Assembly (NCBI GenBank): GCA_041674865.1
Contig: JBAYUX010000001.1
Location: 37,167 to 101,166 of the forward strand
Direction: 5' to 3'
Length of the DNA: 64,000 nt
DNA from: CALREA01 sp041674865
GTDB lineage: Bacteria > Patescibacteriota > Gracilibacteria > UBA1369 > UBA12463
Shown in pieces: positions 16,200 to 23,954 of this stretch; the stretch's first letter is position 1; each line of letters begins with the position of its first letter. The notes beneath the pieces are model-generated. The model had not been told where the DNA came from and did not search any database. It worked only from the letters and a program-made list of their open reading frames with translations. Both the position numbers and the translations under genes were made by a program.

Positions 16200-17102
16200 T
16201 TATAATGTGAGAATCCGCTTTGGTTCTACGAGAATACCTGCCTCGCTTCCTATAACAATATTCGCTTTTGATTTAGGAAAAACGATTTGAGAATCTCGAT
16301 CAACAGCCAGTTTTTTATCGGGATACTCTGCATATACGGTTCCTGCAGGAAGGGTTTCGAAGTTTTGGAATTCTTTTACGTATGAAAATTCTGGCTGCGC
16401 AACAATATTTTCATAGGCATAGTTATAATTAAACTCGTGAATGGGACTACCGACAGGATCACCTTTGAGAATTCCAAGTGACTGGAGTACATTTCGAATC
16501 CGTTTGATAACAAGGAGTGTTTCAGGATTATCGATACCACCAGCTTCGACGGTAAGACCTAGAGCACCCATGCTTTGAGCAAAAGTATCTGCATATATTG
16601 GCTCGCCGGTTGGAGATCCCCAGCCCGGACCAGTCATGAGATTGTGAATGCCCAGATGCGGGAGTATTTGTTTTACAAGGGGGTTATCAAGAGAGAGTCC
16701 TCCAACAAAAGGGTCGGATGGCTTGATAGTAGAGTGAACATCAATGAGAGCATCACTGCCCGCTATCACAGCCTTCAGTGCCTGCGCTCGTATTTCTTCA
16801 GAAGTTGAACCCTTTGGATTCCCAAAACATCTATTGAGATCTTTTTGAATAAATCTGACGTTCTTTTCAATAGCATCAATATTACCAAGAGCAACTTTAA
16901 GTGTTCCACCGATAATATTCTTTGCAGCCATTTCAAAGAGAAGCATTTTGACAACATTGACGCCGACACGTTCATTGCCGTGCACTCCGCCAAGGATGGT
17001 AACAGTAGGTCCTGGTTTTATGCCTTTTGCTTGCCATGCATATGGAATAGCAAGATTTGATTCGGGAAAATGAGGAAGGGGGGAGGTTGATTGAGTGTTC
17101 AT
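16200..17102 (-). CDS. Succinylglutamate desuccinylase/aspartoacylase-family amidohydrolase
   Basis: About 300 residues from the ATG at 17102. A longer reading frame to 17252 exists, but it would run through a transcription terminator, so the short start is preferred. The zinc-binding pattern of the M14-like AstE/AspA family is visible: GGVHGNERVG (His and Glu ligands), then RFIQKDLNRCFGN, then DVHST (third ligand), and later LTVEAGG (catalytic Glu region). It probably removes an acyl group from an N-acyl amino acid. The exact substrate cannot be read from the sequence. Confidence 0.78.
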   Translation of the reverse strand: MNTQSTSPLPHFPESNLAIPYAWQAKGIKPGPTVTILGGVHGNERVGVNVVKMLLFEMAAKNIIGGTLKVALGNIDAIEKNVRFIQKDLNRCFGNPKGSTSEEIRAQALKAVIAGSDALIDVHSTIKPSDPFVGGLSLDNPLVKQILPHLGIHNLMTGPGWGSPTGEPIYADTFAQSMGALGLTVEAGGIDNPETLLVIKRIRNVLQSLGILKGDPVGSPIHEFNYNYAYENIVAQPEFSYVKEFQNFETLPAGTVYAEYPDKKLAVDRDSQIVFPKSKANIVIGSEAGILVEPKRILTL

Positions 17103-17136
17103 AGTAAGTGGTAGGAAAATAAAAATTAAAATAAAC

Positions 17137-17167
17137 AAAAAGGCCCGGCAGCAGTTGCTGCCGGGCC
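17137..17167 (-). terminator. Terminator of the small 17191-17304 unit
   Basis: An 11-bp GC-rich stem (GGCCCGGCAGC at 17142-17152 with GCTGCCGGGCC at 17157-17167). On the minus strand it is followed by five U. It ends transcription coming from above 17170, before the amidohydrolase ORF. Confidence 0.85.
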
Positions 17168-17190
17168 CAGAAAAGTTTTTAATAAAAACA

Positions 17191-17304
17191 TTACGAGAGT
17201 CGACGATGCGGCTGCTTAAGGCAAATTCGGAAGGCGCAGCGGCGATGTCCACACGTAGTGCAGATAGATGAAGAAGCCGAGATAACTGAATTAAATATAA
17301 TCAT
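17191..17304 (-). CDS. Candidate 37-residue Cys-rich peptide (or small RNA)
   Basis: A short ORF placed exactly between its own promoter and a strong terminator. The peptide begins MIIFNSVISA and contains CTTCGHRRCAFRIC followed by a basic tail (KQPHRRLS). Four cysteines in a CX2C-X4-C-X4-C pattern suggest a metal-binding or disulfide peptide. There is no Shine-Dalgarno site, but most genes here lack one. The ~180-nt transcript could instead be a non-coding RNA. Not recognised as any known family. Confidence 0.4.
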   Translation of the reverse strand: MIIFNSVISASSSICTTCGHRRCAFRICLKQPHRRLS

Positions 17305-17325
17305 AGATAAGAAGTGTCTCACTAT

Positions 17326-17353
17326 ATTTTATCTCAGTCAAATTTTATAACAA
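17326..17353 (-). promoter_or_regulatory. Promoter of the small unit
   Basis: On the minus strand: TTGTTA (17353-17348), 16-base spacer, TAAAAT (17331-17326). The start would be near 17319, some 15 bases before the ATG at 17304. Confidence 0.5.
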
Positions 17354-17380
17354 AAGAGGGCTCAAATTGAAGCATAACAA

Positions 17381-17410
17381 AAAAGGCCCCGCGCATGCGC
17401 GGGGCCTTTT
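17381..17410 (-). terminator. Terminator of the rplJ-rplL transcript
   Basis: A perfect 30-bp palindrome, arm AAAAGGCCCCGCGCA, 43 bases downstream of the rplL stop. U-runs on both strands make it bidirectional. Confidence 0.9.
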
Positions 17411-17452
17411 AATATTTGAATCAAGCAAGTTGCTTAAGTATCAGATGAAGAT

Positions 17453-17833
17453 TTACTTCATTTCAACCTTAGCACCAGCCTCTTCGAGAACCTTCTTCAA
17501 CTTCTCGCCCTCTGCACGGTCAATTCCTTCCTTGACTGGCTTTGGAGCACCGTCAACGAGGTCCTTAGCCTCCTTGAGTCCGAGACCTGTAGCCTCACGA
17601 ACTGCCTTGATAACGTTGATCTTCTGAGCACCACCATCGAGGAGAGTGACTGTAACTGTTGAGCTAGCTTCTTCAGCAGCAGCACCAGCAGCAGGCATAG
17701 CGCCCATCATCATTGGAGCAGCAGCTGTTACGCCGAATTTTTCTTCCATAGCCTTTACAAGGTTTGAAAGATCGAGGACTGACAACTTCTCGACGAGGTC
17801 GAGAATCTTCTGAGCTTCTGTACTAAGTTCCAT
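17453..17833 (-). CDS. rplL: 50S ribosomal protein L7/L12
   Basis: 126 residues, normal length. The N-terminal dimerisation domain (1-35, LSTEAQKILDLVEKLSVLDL) is followed by an Ala/Gly/Met hinge (~39-55). The globular C-terminal domain contains INVIKAVREATGLGLKEAKDLV and a KKVLEEAGAKVEMK end. It forms the flexible stalk that recruits translation GTPases. It follows rplJ by 54 bases. Its codons are strongly biased, as expected for a highly expressed gene. Confidence 0.97.
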   Translation of the reverse strand: MELSTEAQKILDLVEKLSVLDLSNLVKAMEEKFGVTAAAPMMMGAMPAAGAAAEEASSTVTVTLLDGGAQKINVIKAVREATGLGLKEAKDLVDGAPKPVKEGIDRAEGEKLKKVLEEAGAKVEMK

Positions 17834-17887
17834 AGGAATAGTTTGTTAAAAGTGGAAAATAAAAAATATGAGAAAGAACAAATGAGA

Positions 17888-18412
17888 TTACGCTTTTGAT
17901 TTCGCAACCGCATCCATTGTGCGAACGAACTTCGAAAGGAGACCATGAAGGTTTCCGTGGAAGCCCTGAATTGGTGACTTCATCATGTATACAAGCTTTG
18001 CGAGAAGCTCCTCCTTTCCTGGGAGTGAAGCGTACTCGAGAGCCTCTTTACTTGAGAGAATCTTGCCTTCGAAAAGACCTCCGAGAAGCGCGAGCTTTTC
18101 GTGAGTTTTCGCAAGACTCTTGAGGAGTCGTGCTGGAGCAATAGGGTCGTCGAAACCGACAGTCATAGCAACAGATCCTTCCATGACTTCTCGTGGAATC
18201 TCTGTGTAGCCATTTTCCTGTGCGGCTTTTCGGATCAAAGTCTTTTTAGCGACCTTGTATCCAACCTTATTTGCCCGTAATTCCTGTCGAATAGCATGAA
18301 CCTGAGCGACGGTAAGACCACGGAAATCAGCAAAGAAGACAGATTTTCCCTTTTTGAAGAGATCCTGAACTTCTGCAAGCATTTCCTGTTTTTTCGCTTT
18401 GGTAGCAGCCAT
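17888..18412 (-). CDS. rplJ: 50S ribosomal protein L10
   Basis: 174 residues. Typical start AATKAKKQEMLAEVQDLFKK, then FADFRGLTVAQVHAIRQELR, and the conserved core KVAKKTLIRKAA. The C-terminal helix binds L7/L12 dimers. The gene is not preceded by rplK-rplA, and rpoB does not follow rplL, so the usual cluster is split here. The leader upstream carries an attenuator. Confidence 0.96.
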   Translation of the reverse strand: MAATKAKKQEMLAEVQDLFKKGKSVFFADFRGLTVAQVHAIRQELRANKVGYKVAKKTLIRKAAQENGYTEIPREVMEGSVAMTVGFDDPIAPARLLKSLAKTHEKLALLGGLFEGKILSSKEALEYASLPGKEELLAKLVYMMKSPIQGFHGNLHGLLSKFVRTMDAVAKSKA

Positions 18413-18464
18413 AGGGGTTTGGGGGTTAAAGAATAAAAGTTTTTTTCAGCCTGATAGAATATAA

Positions 18465-18490
18465 AGAAAAATCCCTGCGCAGTGCAGAGA
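18465..18490 (-). terminator. Attenuator hairpin in the rplJ leader
   Basis: On the minus strand TCTCTGC, a 5-base loop and GCAGGGA form a 7-bp stem followed by UUUUUCUUU. It lies about 55 bases before the rplJ start, inside the leader, as expected for an attenuation-type L10 leader. Confidence 0.65.
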
Positions 18491-18611
18491 CCTTATGAAC
18501 CTCTTTATAGTGAAGCTTTTCAGCTTCGAAAGAGTGTAACTATGTGCCATCTGTGGAGGACTTCTACCCGTTTTCCCTTGAGAGGGTTGGGCTGCCGCCG
18601 GTCTCTGATGC
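18491..18611 (-). ncRNA. rplJ 5' leader (L10-leader-like autoregulatory RNA)
   Basis: About 200 untranslated bases separate the promoter from rplJ. The leader contains several complementary GC-rich blocks (for example around 18560-18605) ahead of the attenuator hairpin. By position and organisation it corresponds to the L10(L12)4-binding leader described in many bacteria. I did not match the consensus base by base. Confidence 0.5.
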
Positions 18612-18617
18612 GCTGAG

Positions 18618-18647
18618 ATACTACAGGCCGAAGTGGTCCACTGTCAA
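18618..18647 (-). promoter_or_regulatory. Promoter of rplJ-rplL
   Basis: On the minus strand: TTGACA (18647-18642), 18-base spacer, TAGTAT (18623-18618). It overlaps the 3' end of the upstream gene. A start near 18611 gives the ~200-base leader. Confidence 0.6.
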
Positions 18648-19283
18648 TTGATTTTTTGGCGGATGGACGGGCAAAAGGGTATCGACATAGAAAGCCTTTT
18701 GAAGCTCTGTTTCAGCGCGAGTTACGCACATGTGCGAAAGCATCCCACCAAGCTCAATATTTCGAACACCGATATCACGAAGGAGCTCCCGAAGCGTCCC
18801 CCATGGAGAAGGAAAATGCGGATCTCTTACAAGTGGAGTTGGGTTACTATCCATGGTTGGAACAATGTATGGAAGAAGCGAGGCATCTCGAAGCTCGCGA
18901 ATAAGGTTTTGCACCCGATGACCCTCCTCAAAGACAAGAAGTGGCATTTCGTCAGGAGTGGCATGTGTCAAAACCGCATCCCGAAAGGCTTTTTCCACAG
19001 TATCGATAGACGGATGAACGGTACGTTTGTGCTGATAATAGCCAGTCCAACCACTTGAACTTATGCCCTGAAAACCTCGAAGTGTTGGCGAGAAATCCGG
19101 ATGAGTATGTTCTTGTTCCGCATGAAGAATGAAGAACGGATGTATATAAGCCCTAATCGTCCCACTGTGTGCAGCAATGCGAGCTATGATATCCGATCGA
19201 GCAGCATCAGGAAGCGTAAGAATATTATTCTCACAATCTGCATGTGCGTCTCGATATGCCAATTTTTTGGGAGTGTCGTACAT
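18621..19283 (-). CDS. Isochorismatase-like hydrolase (divergent)
   Basis: 220 residues. The C-terminal half has LRELLRDIGVRNIELGGMLSHMCVTRAETELQKAF. This matches the isochorismatase-fold block in which the nucleophilic Cys follows a G-M-x-x-H-M segment (here MCVTRAE). The N-terminal half contains YIHPFFIL, less typical of the Asp-containing first strand, so the full catalytic triad is not certain. Located just upstream of the rplJ promoter. Could be a nicotinamidase-like amidase or an unrelated Rossmann-like protein. Confidence 0.45.
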   Translation of the reverse strand: MYDTPKKLAYRDAHADCENNILTLPDAARSDIIARIAAHSGTIRAYIHPFFILHAEQEHTHPDFSPTLRGFQGISSSGWTGYYQHKRTVHPSIDTVEKAFRDAVLTHATPDEMPLLVFEEGHRVQNLIRELRDASLLPYIVPTMDSNPTPLVRDPHFPSPWGTLRELLRDIGVRNIELGGMLSHMCVTRAETELQKAFYVDTLLPVHPPKNQLTVDHFGL

Positions 19284-19374
19284 AGTCGCATATAGTAAAA
19301 CATTATAACAGTAGAGTCAATACGCAGAGATGCGTACAGAATGAAGCTAAACAGCTTTGAGCAGCAGAGGATAA

Positions 19375-19403
19375 TTGACAAAAGTATAGAAAAGATTTAA
19401 AAT
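19375..19403 (+). promoter_or_regulatory. Sigma70-like promoter
   Basis: TTGACA (19375-19380), 17-base spacer, TAAAAT (19398-19403), 21 bases before the ATG at 19425. Confidence 0.7.
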
Positions 19404-19424
19404 AACAATCCTTTTTGTGACTTT

Positions 19425-21029
19425 ATGAATACTTCGCCACATCTCGACAACAACAGCCATCCGCTTAACCTTGAAAAGATTCAAAAAGTCTTTCCAAGAT
19501 CTGCTGCCACATTTGTAGCAATTTTTGAGCACGGCGCAACCGCAACGATGAAAGATTTGGCCGACGATCCGGTAGCTGGACGTGAATGGATGAAAAAATA
19601 CTACTCACTTCTCAAAAAACTCGAACTTACGCTCGTTCCAGAACTTATGGAGTTAATGAAAATGAACGACTCTCATGGTGTAACGATGGAATATCGCGCA
19701 GAGATTATGAAGTCGATAAGTATTCAATTACGGGAGTCGCTTCGTTGTGGTCCAAATGATATTGTTGGTGAACATGGTGATGAGATAACACGTTTTATCA
19801 AAGGAAGTCTTCATCGATCAATAAAACTAAAGTGGTTCGCAGAGTGTCTCAAAGATCGGCGATATCGACCAGCTGTTCTTAGTCGATGTGAAAGAGTAAG
19901 AAACGCCTTGAGCAAAGCAATATCAGAAGGAGATGCTATTACGGCGCAAATGGTTAATGCTATGAATGAGCCAGAGGCATATTTGCTCATGATGCAGGAT
20001 TATCTTGAAAAATTTGACCTTACGCCCCCGGAAAATACTCGATTGGCTATCACGACACTGAGAAGTATGAGTACTGATCTCATGGCAGACGTAGGAGAGC
20101 ATCAAGCATACGAAGTTGCTGATTCGTATACAGTCGTAAAAGATCTGACAAAGGAGCCGATGCTAGTTACGATGGGCTCGTGTAGCGTTGCACCGATTTT
20201 TGGATGGGAAGGAAGGGCAATAGGATTGGCGTCTATGAAGAGTCAGGCATATGAAGAGCTTTTTCGAAGCGGAGAACTAAGCGTAGATGCATTTAAGAGT
20301 TTGGATGTGATAAGAAAAAAAACTCATGAAATGCTTCAGATGAGTGCCGAGGATACCGAAAGGTTAAGTGAAAAATTTGACGAAGATAGGGATCAGGGAA
20401 ACGACATTGGAACAACAATGCTCGCAAATTCCGCATCAATTCCATACATCGTTACATGGGAAGGACGTGTGAAAATTCCGGAAAGTACGGTTGAATTAGG
20501 CGAGTTATTTTCTGCACTTTTGGGTGGAAATGAAAAAGGCGAATATTTGTCTGAAGCATTGAGATTTCAACTTCTTTGGTATCTTCGAGCATTAACATGT
20601 CGAAGTGAAATGCAGCCAAAAGATGCATCACCAAGTAAGATTATCAAAACAGTGCATAAGCCGAAGCAAATTCCATCGACGCTTCGATTGAAGATATTAC
20701 CAAGAGATCCTCGACCTTCGAGGGAAGCTCAGAGTCTAGAGGTAAATGATAAGCCACAAGATGATCAGGGCCAGGGCGGTCCGCGAAAGTCACCGATTCC
20801 GCACGTACGCAAATTGCCAAAAGGATTTTATGCAACGCCAAACGCAATTGCTGAGGCGAGAAAGCGCGACATCAAACTTGCAGAAGAGGTTCAAGAAGAC
20901 GGCACAATTAAATATATTGAAACCTTTGCAGTGCCTCGTCAGACACCACAGAATAGCGATGGAAAAGTCACCACGATTCAAGCTAAGTTTCGCGAAACCG
21001 CTGTAGAAGCGCTGAATCATCGATCTTAG
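19425..21029 (+). CDS. Hypothetical protein, 534 residues, cytoplasmic
   Basis: I recognise no family. The protein is soluble, mostly predicted helical, and has no signal or membrane segment. The C-terminal ~110 residues (from about 420) are rich in Lys, Pro, Arg and Gln with low-complexity spacing (for example DDQGQGGPRKSPIPHVRK) and may be disordered or bind nucleic acid. It has a strong promoter of its own. Its codon use matches that of its neighbours. Confidence 0.7.
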   Translation: MNTSPHLDNNSHPLNLEKIQKVFPRSAATFVAIFEHGATATMKDLADDPVAGREWMKKYYSLLKKLELTLVPELMELMKMNDSHGVTMEYRAEIMKSISIQLRESLRCGPNDIVGEHGDEITRFIKGSLHRSIKLKWFAECLKDRRYRPAVLSRCERVRNALSKAISEGDAITAQMVNAMNEPEAYLLMMQDYLEKFDLTPPENTRLAITTLRSMSTDLMADVGEHQAYEVADSYTVVKDLTKEPMLVTMGSCSVAPIFGWEGRAIGLASMKSQAYEELFRSGELSVDAFKSLDVIRKKTHEMLQMSAEDTERLSEKFDEDRDQGNDIGTTMLANSASIPYIVTWEGRVKIPESTVELGELFSALLGGNEKGEYLSEALRFQLLWYLRALTCRSEMQPKDASPSKIIKTVHKPKQIPSTLRLKILPRDPRPSREAQSLEVNDKPQDDQGQGGPRKSPIPHVRKLPKGFYATPNAIAEARKRDIKLAEEVQEDGTIKYIETFAVPRQTPQNSDGKVTTIQAKFRETAVEALNHRS

Positions 21030-21052
21030 TTTCTGTAAGTTTTTGGAAATTA

Positions 21053-21940
21053 CTACTTTCCTCCCTCCAATCCTGCCATCATCTGTTTCATGAGGTCGGC
21101 AGTTTTTCCAACGTTCGTATCCATGAGGATGACCTTGGCATTTGGACCGACACCGATAGACTTCATCGTGTCGAGGTATTGAGTGAGATTCAAGATAGCA
21201 AGAATTTCTGTCGAGTCTTTACCGGTAGCGGACTTCACAACATTGATCGACTCCTTCAAACCTTCAGCGATCGCACGTCGCTCCATAGCGATACCCTCAC
21301 CCTGAAGTCGTTTTCGTTCACGTTCACCTTCTGCCTCTTTCACCGCCTGAATCTTGGAAGCCTCACCTTTGTTCTCCGCAGCCTTTCGTAGCTGTTCGGA
21401 AGCGACAACCTGACTCATCGCATCAGTGATCGTAATAGGGAAGTTCACATTTGTGATCTGGAAGCTCTTAATGAGCATGCCCCACTCATCGAACTGGTTT
21501 TCTAAGTCATTCTGAATGTGACTTGCGAGCTCTTCTTTTTTCTCGAGAATTCCCTCATGAGTTTCTTTGGCGATATAAGTCCTCAAAGAATTTTCAATGA
21601 TCGCACCAATCGACTGATTTCGATTTTGAACGACGTAGGTGTATCGCTTGATACCTTCTTCACTATCAACAACGGAATAGATTAAGTTCGTAGCAACATC
21701 AACCATGACCTTGTCCTGTGAGGGATATTTGCCATCGATCGCAAAGTTTTGCTGACGGAATGTTGCGGTTGCCGCAATTCGTTCAAGTAAAGGAATCTTG
21801 AAATTCAAACCAGCCCGCATAATACGGCTAAACTTTCCAAGAAATTCAACGACGTACACATTATTTTGTTGAACAACACGAAAACATGAAAACAGAAGAA
21901 TGACGAGAATCGCACCAATAAGAAAAGTGAATGAATCCAT
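21053..21940 (-). CDS. SPFH/band-7 family protein (stomatin/QmcA-like)
   Basis: About 295 residues from the ATG at 21940. An upstream ATG at 21982 exists, but MDSFTFLIGAILVILLFSCF is the natural membrane anchor. The SPFH domain follows (~25-190, NNVYVVEFLGKFSRIMRAGLN). Next is an Ala/Glu/Lys coiled-coil (~195-250, EASKIQAVKEAEGERERKR), typical of stomatin and QmcA. These proteins oligomerise on the membrane and organise microdomains or regulate FtsH-type proteases. No NfeD partner is adjacent. Confidence 0.88.
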   Translation of the reverse strand: MDSFTFLIGAILVILLFSCFRVVQQNNVYVVEFLGKFSRIMRAGLNFKIPLLERIAATATFRQQNFAIDGKYPSQDKVMVDVATNLIYSVVDSEEGIKRYTYVVQNRNQSIGAIIENSLRTYIAKETHEGILEKKEELASHIQNDLENQFDEWGMLIKSFQITNVNFPITITDAMSQVVASEQLRKAAENKGEASKIQAVKEAEGERERKRLQGEGIAMERRAIAEGLKESINVVKSATGKDSTEILAILNLTQYLDTMKSIGVGPNAKVILMDTNVGKTADLMKQMMAGLEGGK

Positions 21941-22024
21941 AAAAAGAAGAATAAATGGGTAGTTGACGGGAAAACTATACACCGCTTACTGCTGCTGTAA
22001 AGACCGCATTGGGCGAAGGGAACA

Positions 22025-22053
22025 TTGACAAAATAAAAATATCACTATAAAGT
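22025..22053 (+). promoter_or_regulatory. Sigma70-like promoter
   Basis: TTGACA (22025-22030), 17-base spacer, TAAAGT (22048-22053), ahead of the gene at 22092 and probably also serving miaA-recJ. Confidence 0.6.
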
Positions 22054-22091
22054 GCCGGCTCTTTAAAGCTCAACTAAGCCATAAAACACAT

Positions 22092-22922
22092 ATGACTCCG
22101 AAAAATGCATTAGCATTAAGAGAAGATATAGCTACTCCAGTCTTGCTTAGCCCCACTGCAAGTAATGAAGCATATGCTCAATGGAGAGATAACGGCATGA
22201 TTGTTGAACGTATGGCAGTGGGTGGGAAAAGGTCAAGAATGATCGAGCCGCTCTCGGAAAGAATGGTAGAAGTGATGGATTTTTTGGAAGAGATATATGC
22301 AGCCGAAGGTATTCCAGCGAGCGAGGTGATGCTCACCGAACTCGTAGATGGGTTCATAATGGAAATTCCAGGAATACAGAGAAAGGTTGTTATACGCGAT
22401 GAAACATTTGTGGTAATAGGAACGGTAAGTGCGCGGTCTGGATGGCTGGGCGACGAAGAGTGGAGAGATGTATTAAGCGAAGCAATATTATTTGATATCG
22501 GAGATTCAGATATGGTAAGAAATAGCGTAATTCCCGTGGACATGAATGCTTATCAAAATGCGAAGATACATACAATGTGGAGACAATGTGAGATGAATAA
22601 AAGATCTTCAAGAGAGGTGCAGAGCGACGCCGAGAAAAGTGAGCAAAGAATAAGAGAATTGATTCAAGTCGTGAGAGATACATTTCGAGCAGCGGATATT
22701 TGTTATGCAGAGTTGGATGAAGCGAAGGATATGCGAGTAAATGAGATGTCACTCAATGATATTGGGCTGATGCTTGGGTTGCCGAGTGTTACAGGGAGCG
22801 ATCTTGAACTCTTGAAGTTTGCAATGTGTGTTTATGGGGCCGATAATCTTGTTGTGAAGAGGGTATATGAAAGGCTATTGAAGGATGCAAAGAAAAGCAC
22901 AGGCTCTTCCAAAAAAGGATAA
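22092..22922 (+). CDS. Hypothetical protein, 276 residues
   Basis: Not recognised. Soluble, Glu/Met/Arg-rich, largely helical, with a possible coiled-coil around 165-200 (QSDAEKSEQRIRELIQVV). It is the first gene of a likely transcript with miaA (15 bases downstream) and recJ. Confidence 0.65.
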   Translation: MTPKNALALREDIATPVLLSPTASNEAYAQWRDNGMIVERMAVGGKRSRMIEPLSERMVEVMDFLEEIYAAEGIPASEVMLTELVDGFIMEIPGIQRKVVIRDETFVVIGTVSARSGWLGDEEWRDVLSEAILFDIGDSDMVRNSVIPVDMNAYQNAKIHTMWRQCEMNKRSSREVQSDAEKSEQRIRELIQVVRDTFRAADICYAELDEAKDMRVNEMSLNDIGLMLGLPSVTGSDLELLKFAMCVYGADNLVVKRVYERLLKDAKKSTGSSKKG

Positions 22923-22937
22923 TAAGGCTTATAACCT

Positions 22938-23954
22938 ATGACGATGAATGCAAAAATTCCTCTTCTCGTCATCCTCGGACCGACGGCTTCTGGTAAGACG
23001 GCACTTTCACTGAAACTTGCACGAGCGCTTAATGGTGAGATTGTTTCAGTCGACTCACGGCAGATTTATCGAGAAATTGATATTGGTTCGGATAAAATTC
23101 CGTTGGAAAAAGATGGAAATGGCATGATGTGTCACGATGGAATTCCTCATCACATGATTGATTTCGTGTCACCAGACCAGGTTTATACGATGAGTGATTT
23201 TAAGCGTGATGCAGAAAAGTTGATTGGCGAAATTCACGCACGTGGAAAATTACCGATGCTCGTTGGTGGAACGGGATTATATATTCGTGCGATTGCGCAG
23301 AATTATGAGATCCCAGATGCACCGCCAAATCCAGAGTTGCGTCAGAAATATGAAAAAATTCTAGAAGAACATGGTGTAGAAAAAGGAAGGGAAATGCTCC
23401 ATGCCATATTACAGGAACGGGATCCAGATGCGGCAAAAAGTATTCATAAAAATAATACGCATTATGTGATTCGCGCACTCGAGATTATTGATGGACTCGA
23501 GAAGGGCGGAAAAGTGGCGAAAAAGGAATCACGTCGCGGGGAGTCGCCATATGATGTGTATATGCTTGGAATCGACTGGCCACGGGCGAAGTTATGGGAA
23601 CGAATTGATAAACGAGTAGATGATCAGGTAAAGAGAGGGCTCATCGAAGAATCAAAAGTGTTGTTAGAAAAATACAACATCGACTTGCCATCGATAAGCT
23701 CACTTGGAGCGAAAGAGTTTGCGCCATATTTTGCAGGAGACGCCTCGCTCGAACAAGTTCTCGCTCGGCTCAAATCCGCCACCCGAAAATATGCCAAACG
23801 TCAGCAGACCTGGTTTCGCAAAGAGCCAGATGTGCACTGGATAGATGGTGAAGAGCTTGAAAAAGAGATGAGTCGTCAACCGGAAATCCTCATCGAGCGG
23901 CTCGTGCGTGATATACTCACCGCATGTCCCTCCTTGGAAAAAAATGGATCGTAA
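22938..23954 (+). CDS. miaA: tRNA dimethylallyltransferase MiaA
   Basis: 338 residues. It transfers a dimethylallyl group to A37 of tRNAs reading UNN codons. P-loop GPTASGKT is at 14-21, and the SVDSRQIYREIDIGSDK block (substrate and DMAPP binding) follows. GGTGLYIRAI and RRGESPYDVYMLGIDWPRA come next. The C-terminal RKYAKRQQTWFRKEPDVHWID segment is the tRNA-binding signature. Its 3' end overlaps recJ by 31 bases. Confidence 0.96.
   Translation: MTMNAKIPLLVILGPTASGKTALSLKLARALNGEIVSVDSRQIYREIDIGSDKIPLEKDGNGMMCHDGIPHHMIDFVSPDQVYTMSDFKRDAEKLIGEIHARGKLPMLVGGTGLYIRAIAQNYEIPDAPPNPELRQKYEKILEEHGVEKGREMLHAILQERDPDAAKSIHKNNTHYVIRALEIIDGLEKGGKVAKKESRRGESPYDVYMLGIDWPRAKLWERIDKRVDDQVKRGLIEESKVLLEKYNIDLPSISSLGAKEFAPYFAGDASLEQVLARLKSATRKYAKRQQTWFRKEPDVHWIDGEELEKEMSRQPEILIERLVRDILTACPSLEKNGS

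Noticed and set aside
16200..17252. Long form of the amidohydrolase starting at 17252
   Set aside because: The extra 50 residues run through a strong terminator hairpin and lack family similarity; start at 17102 preferred.
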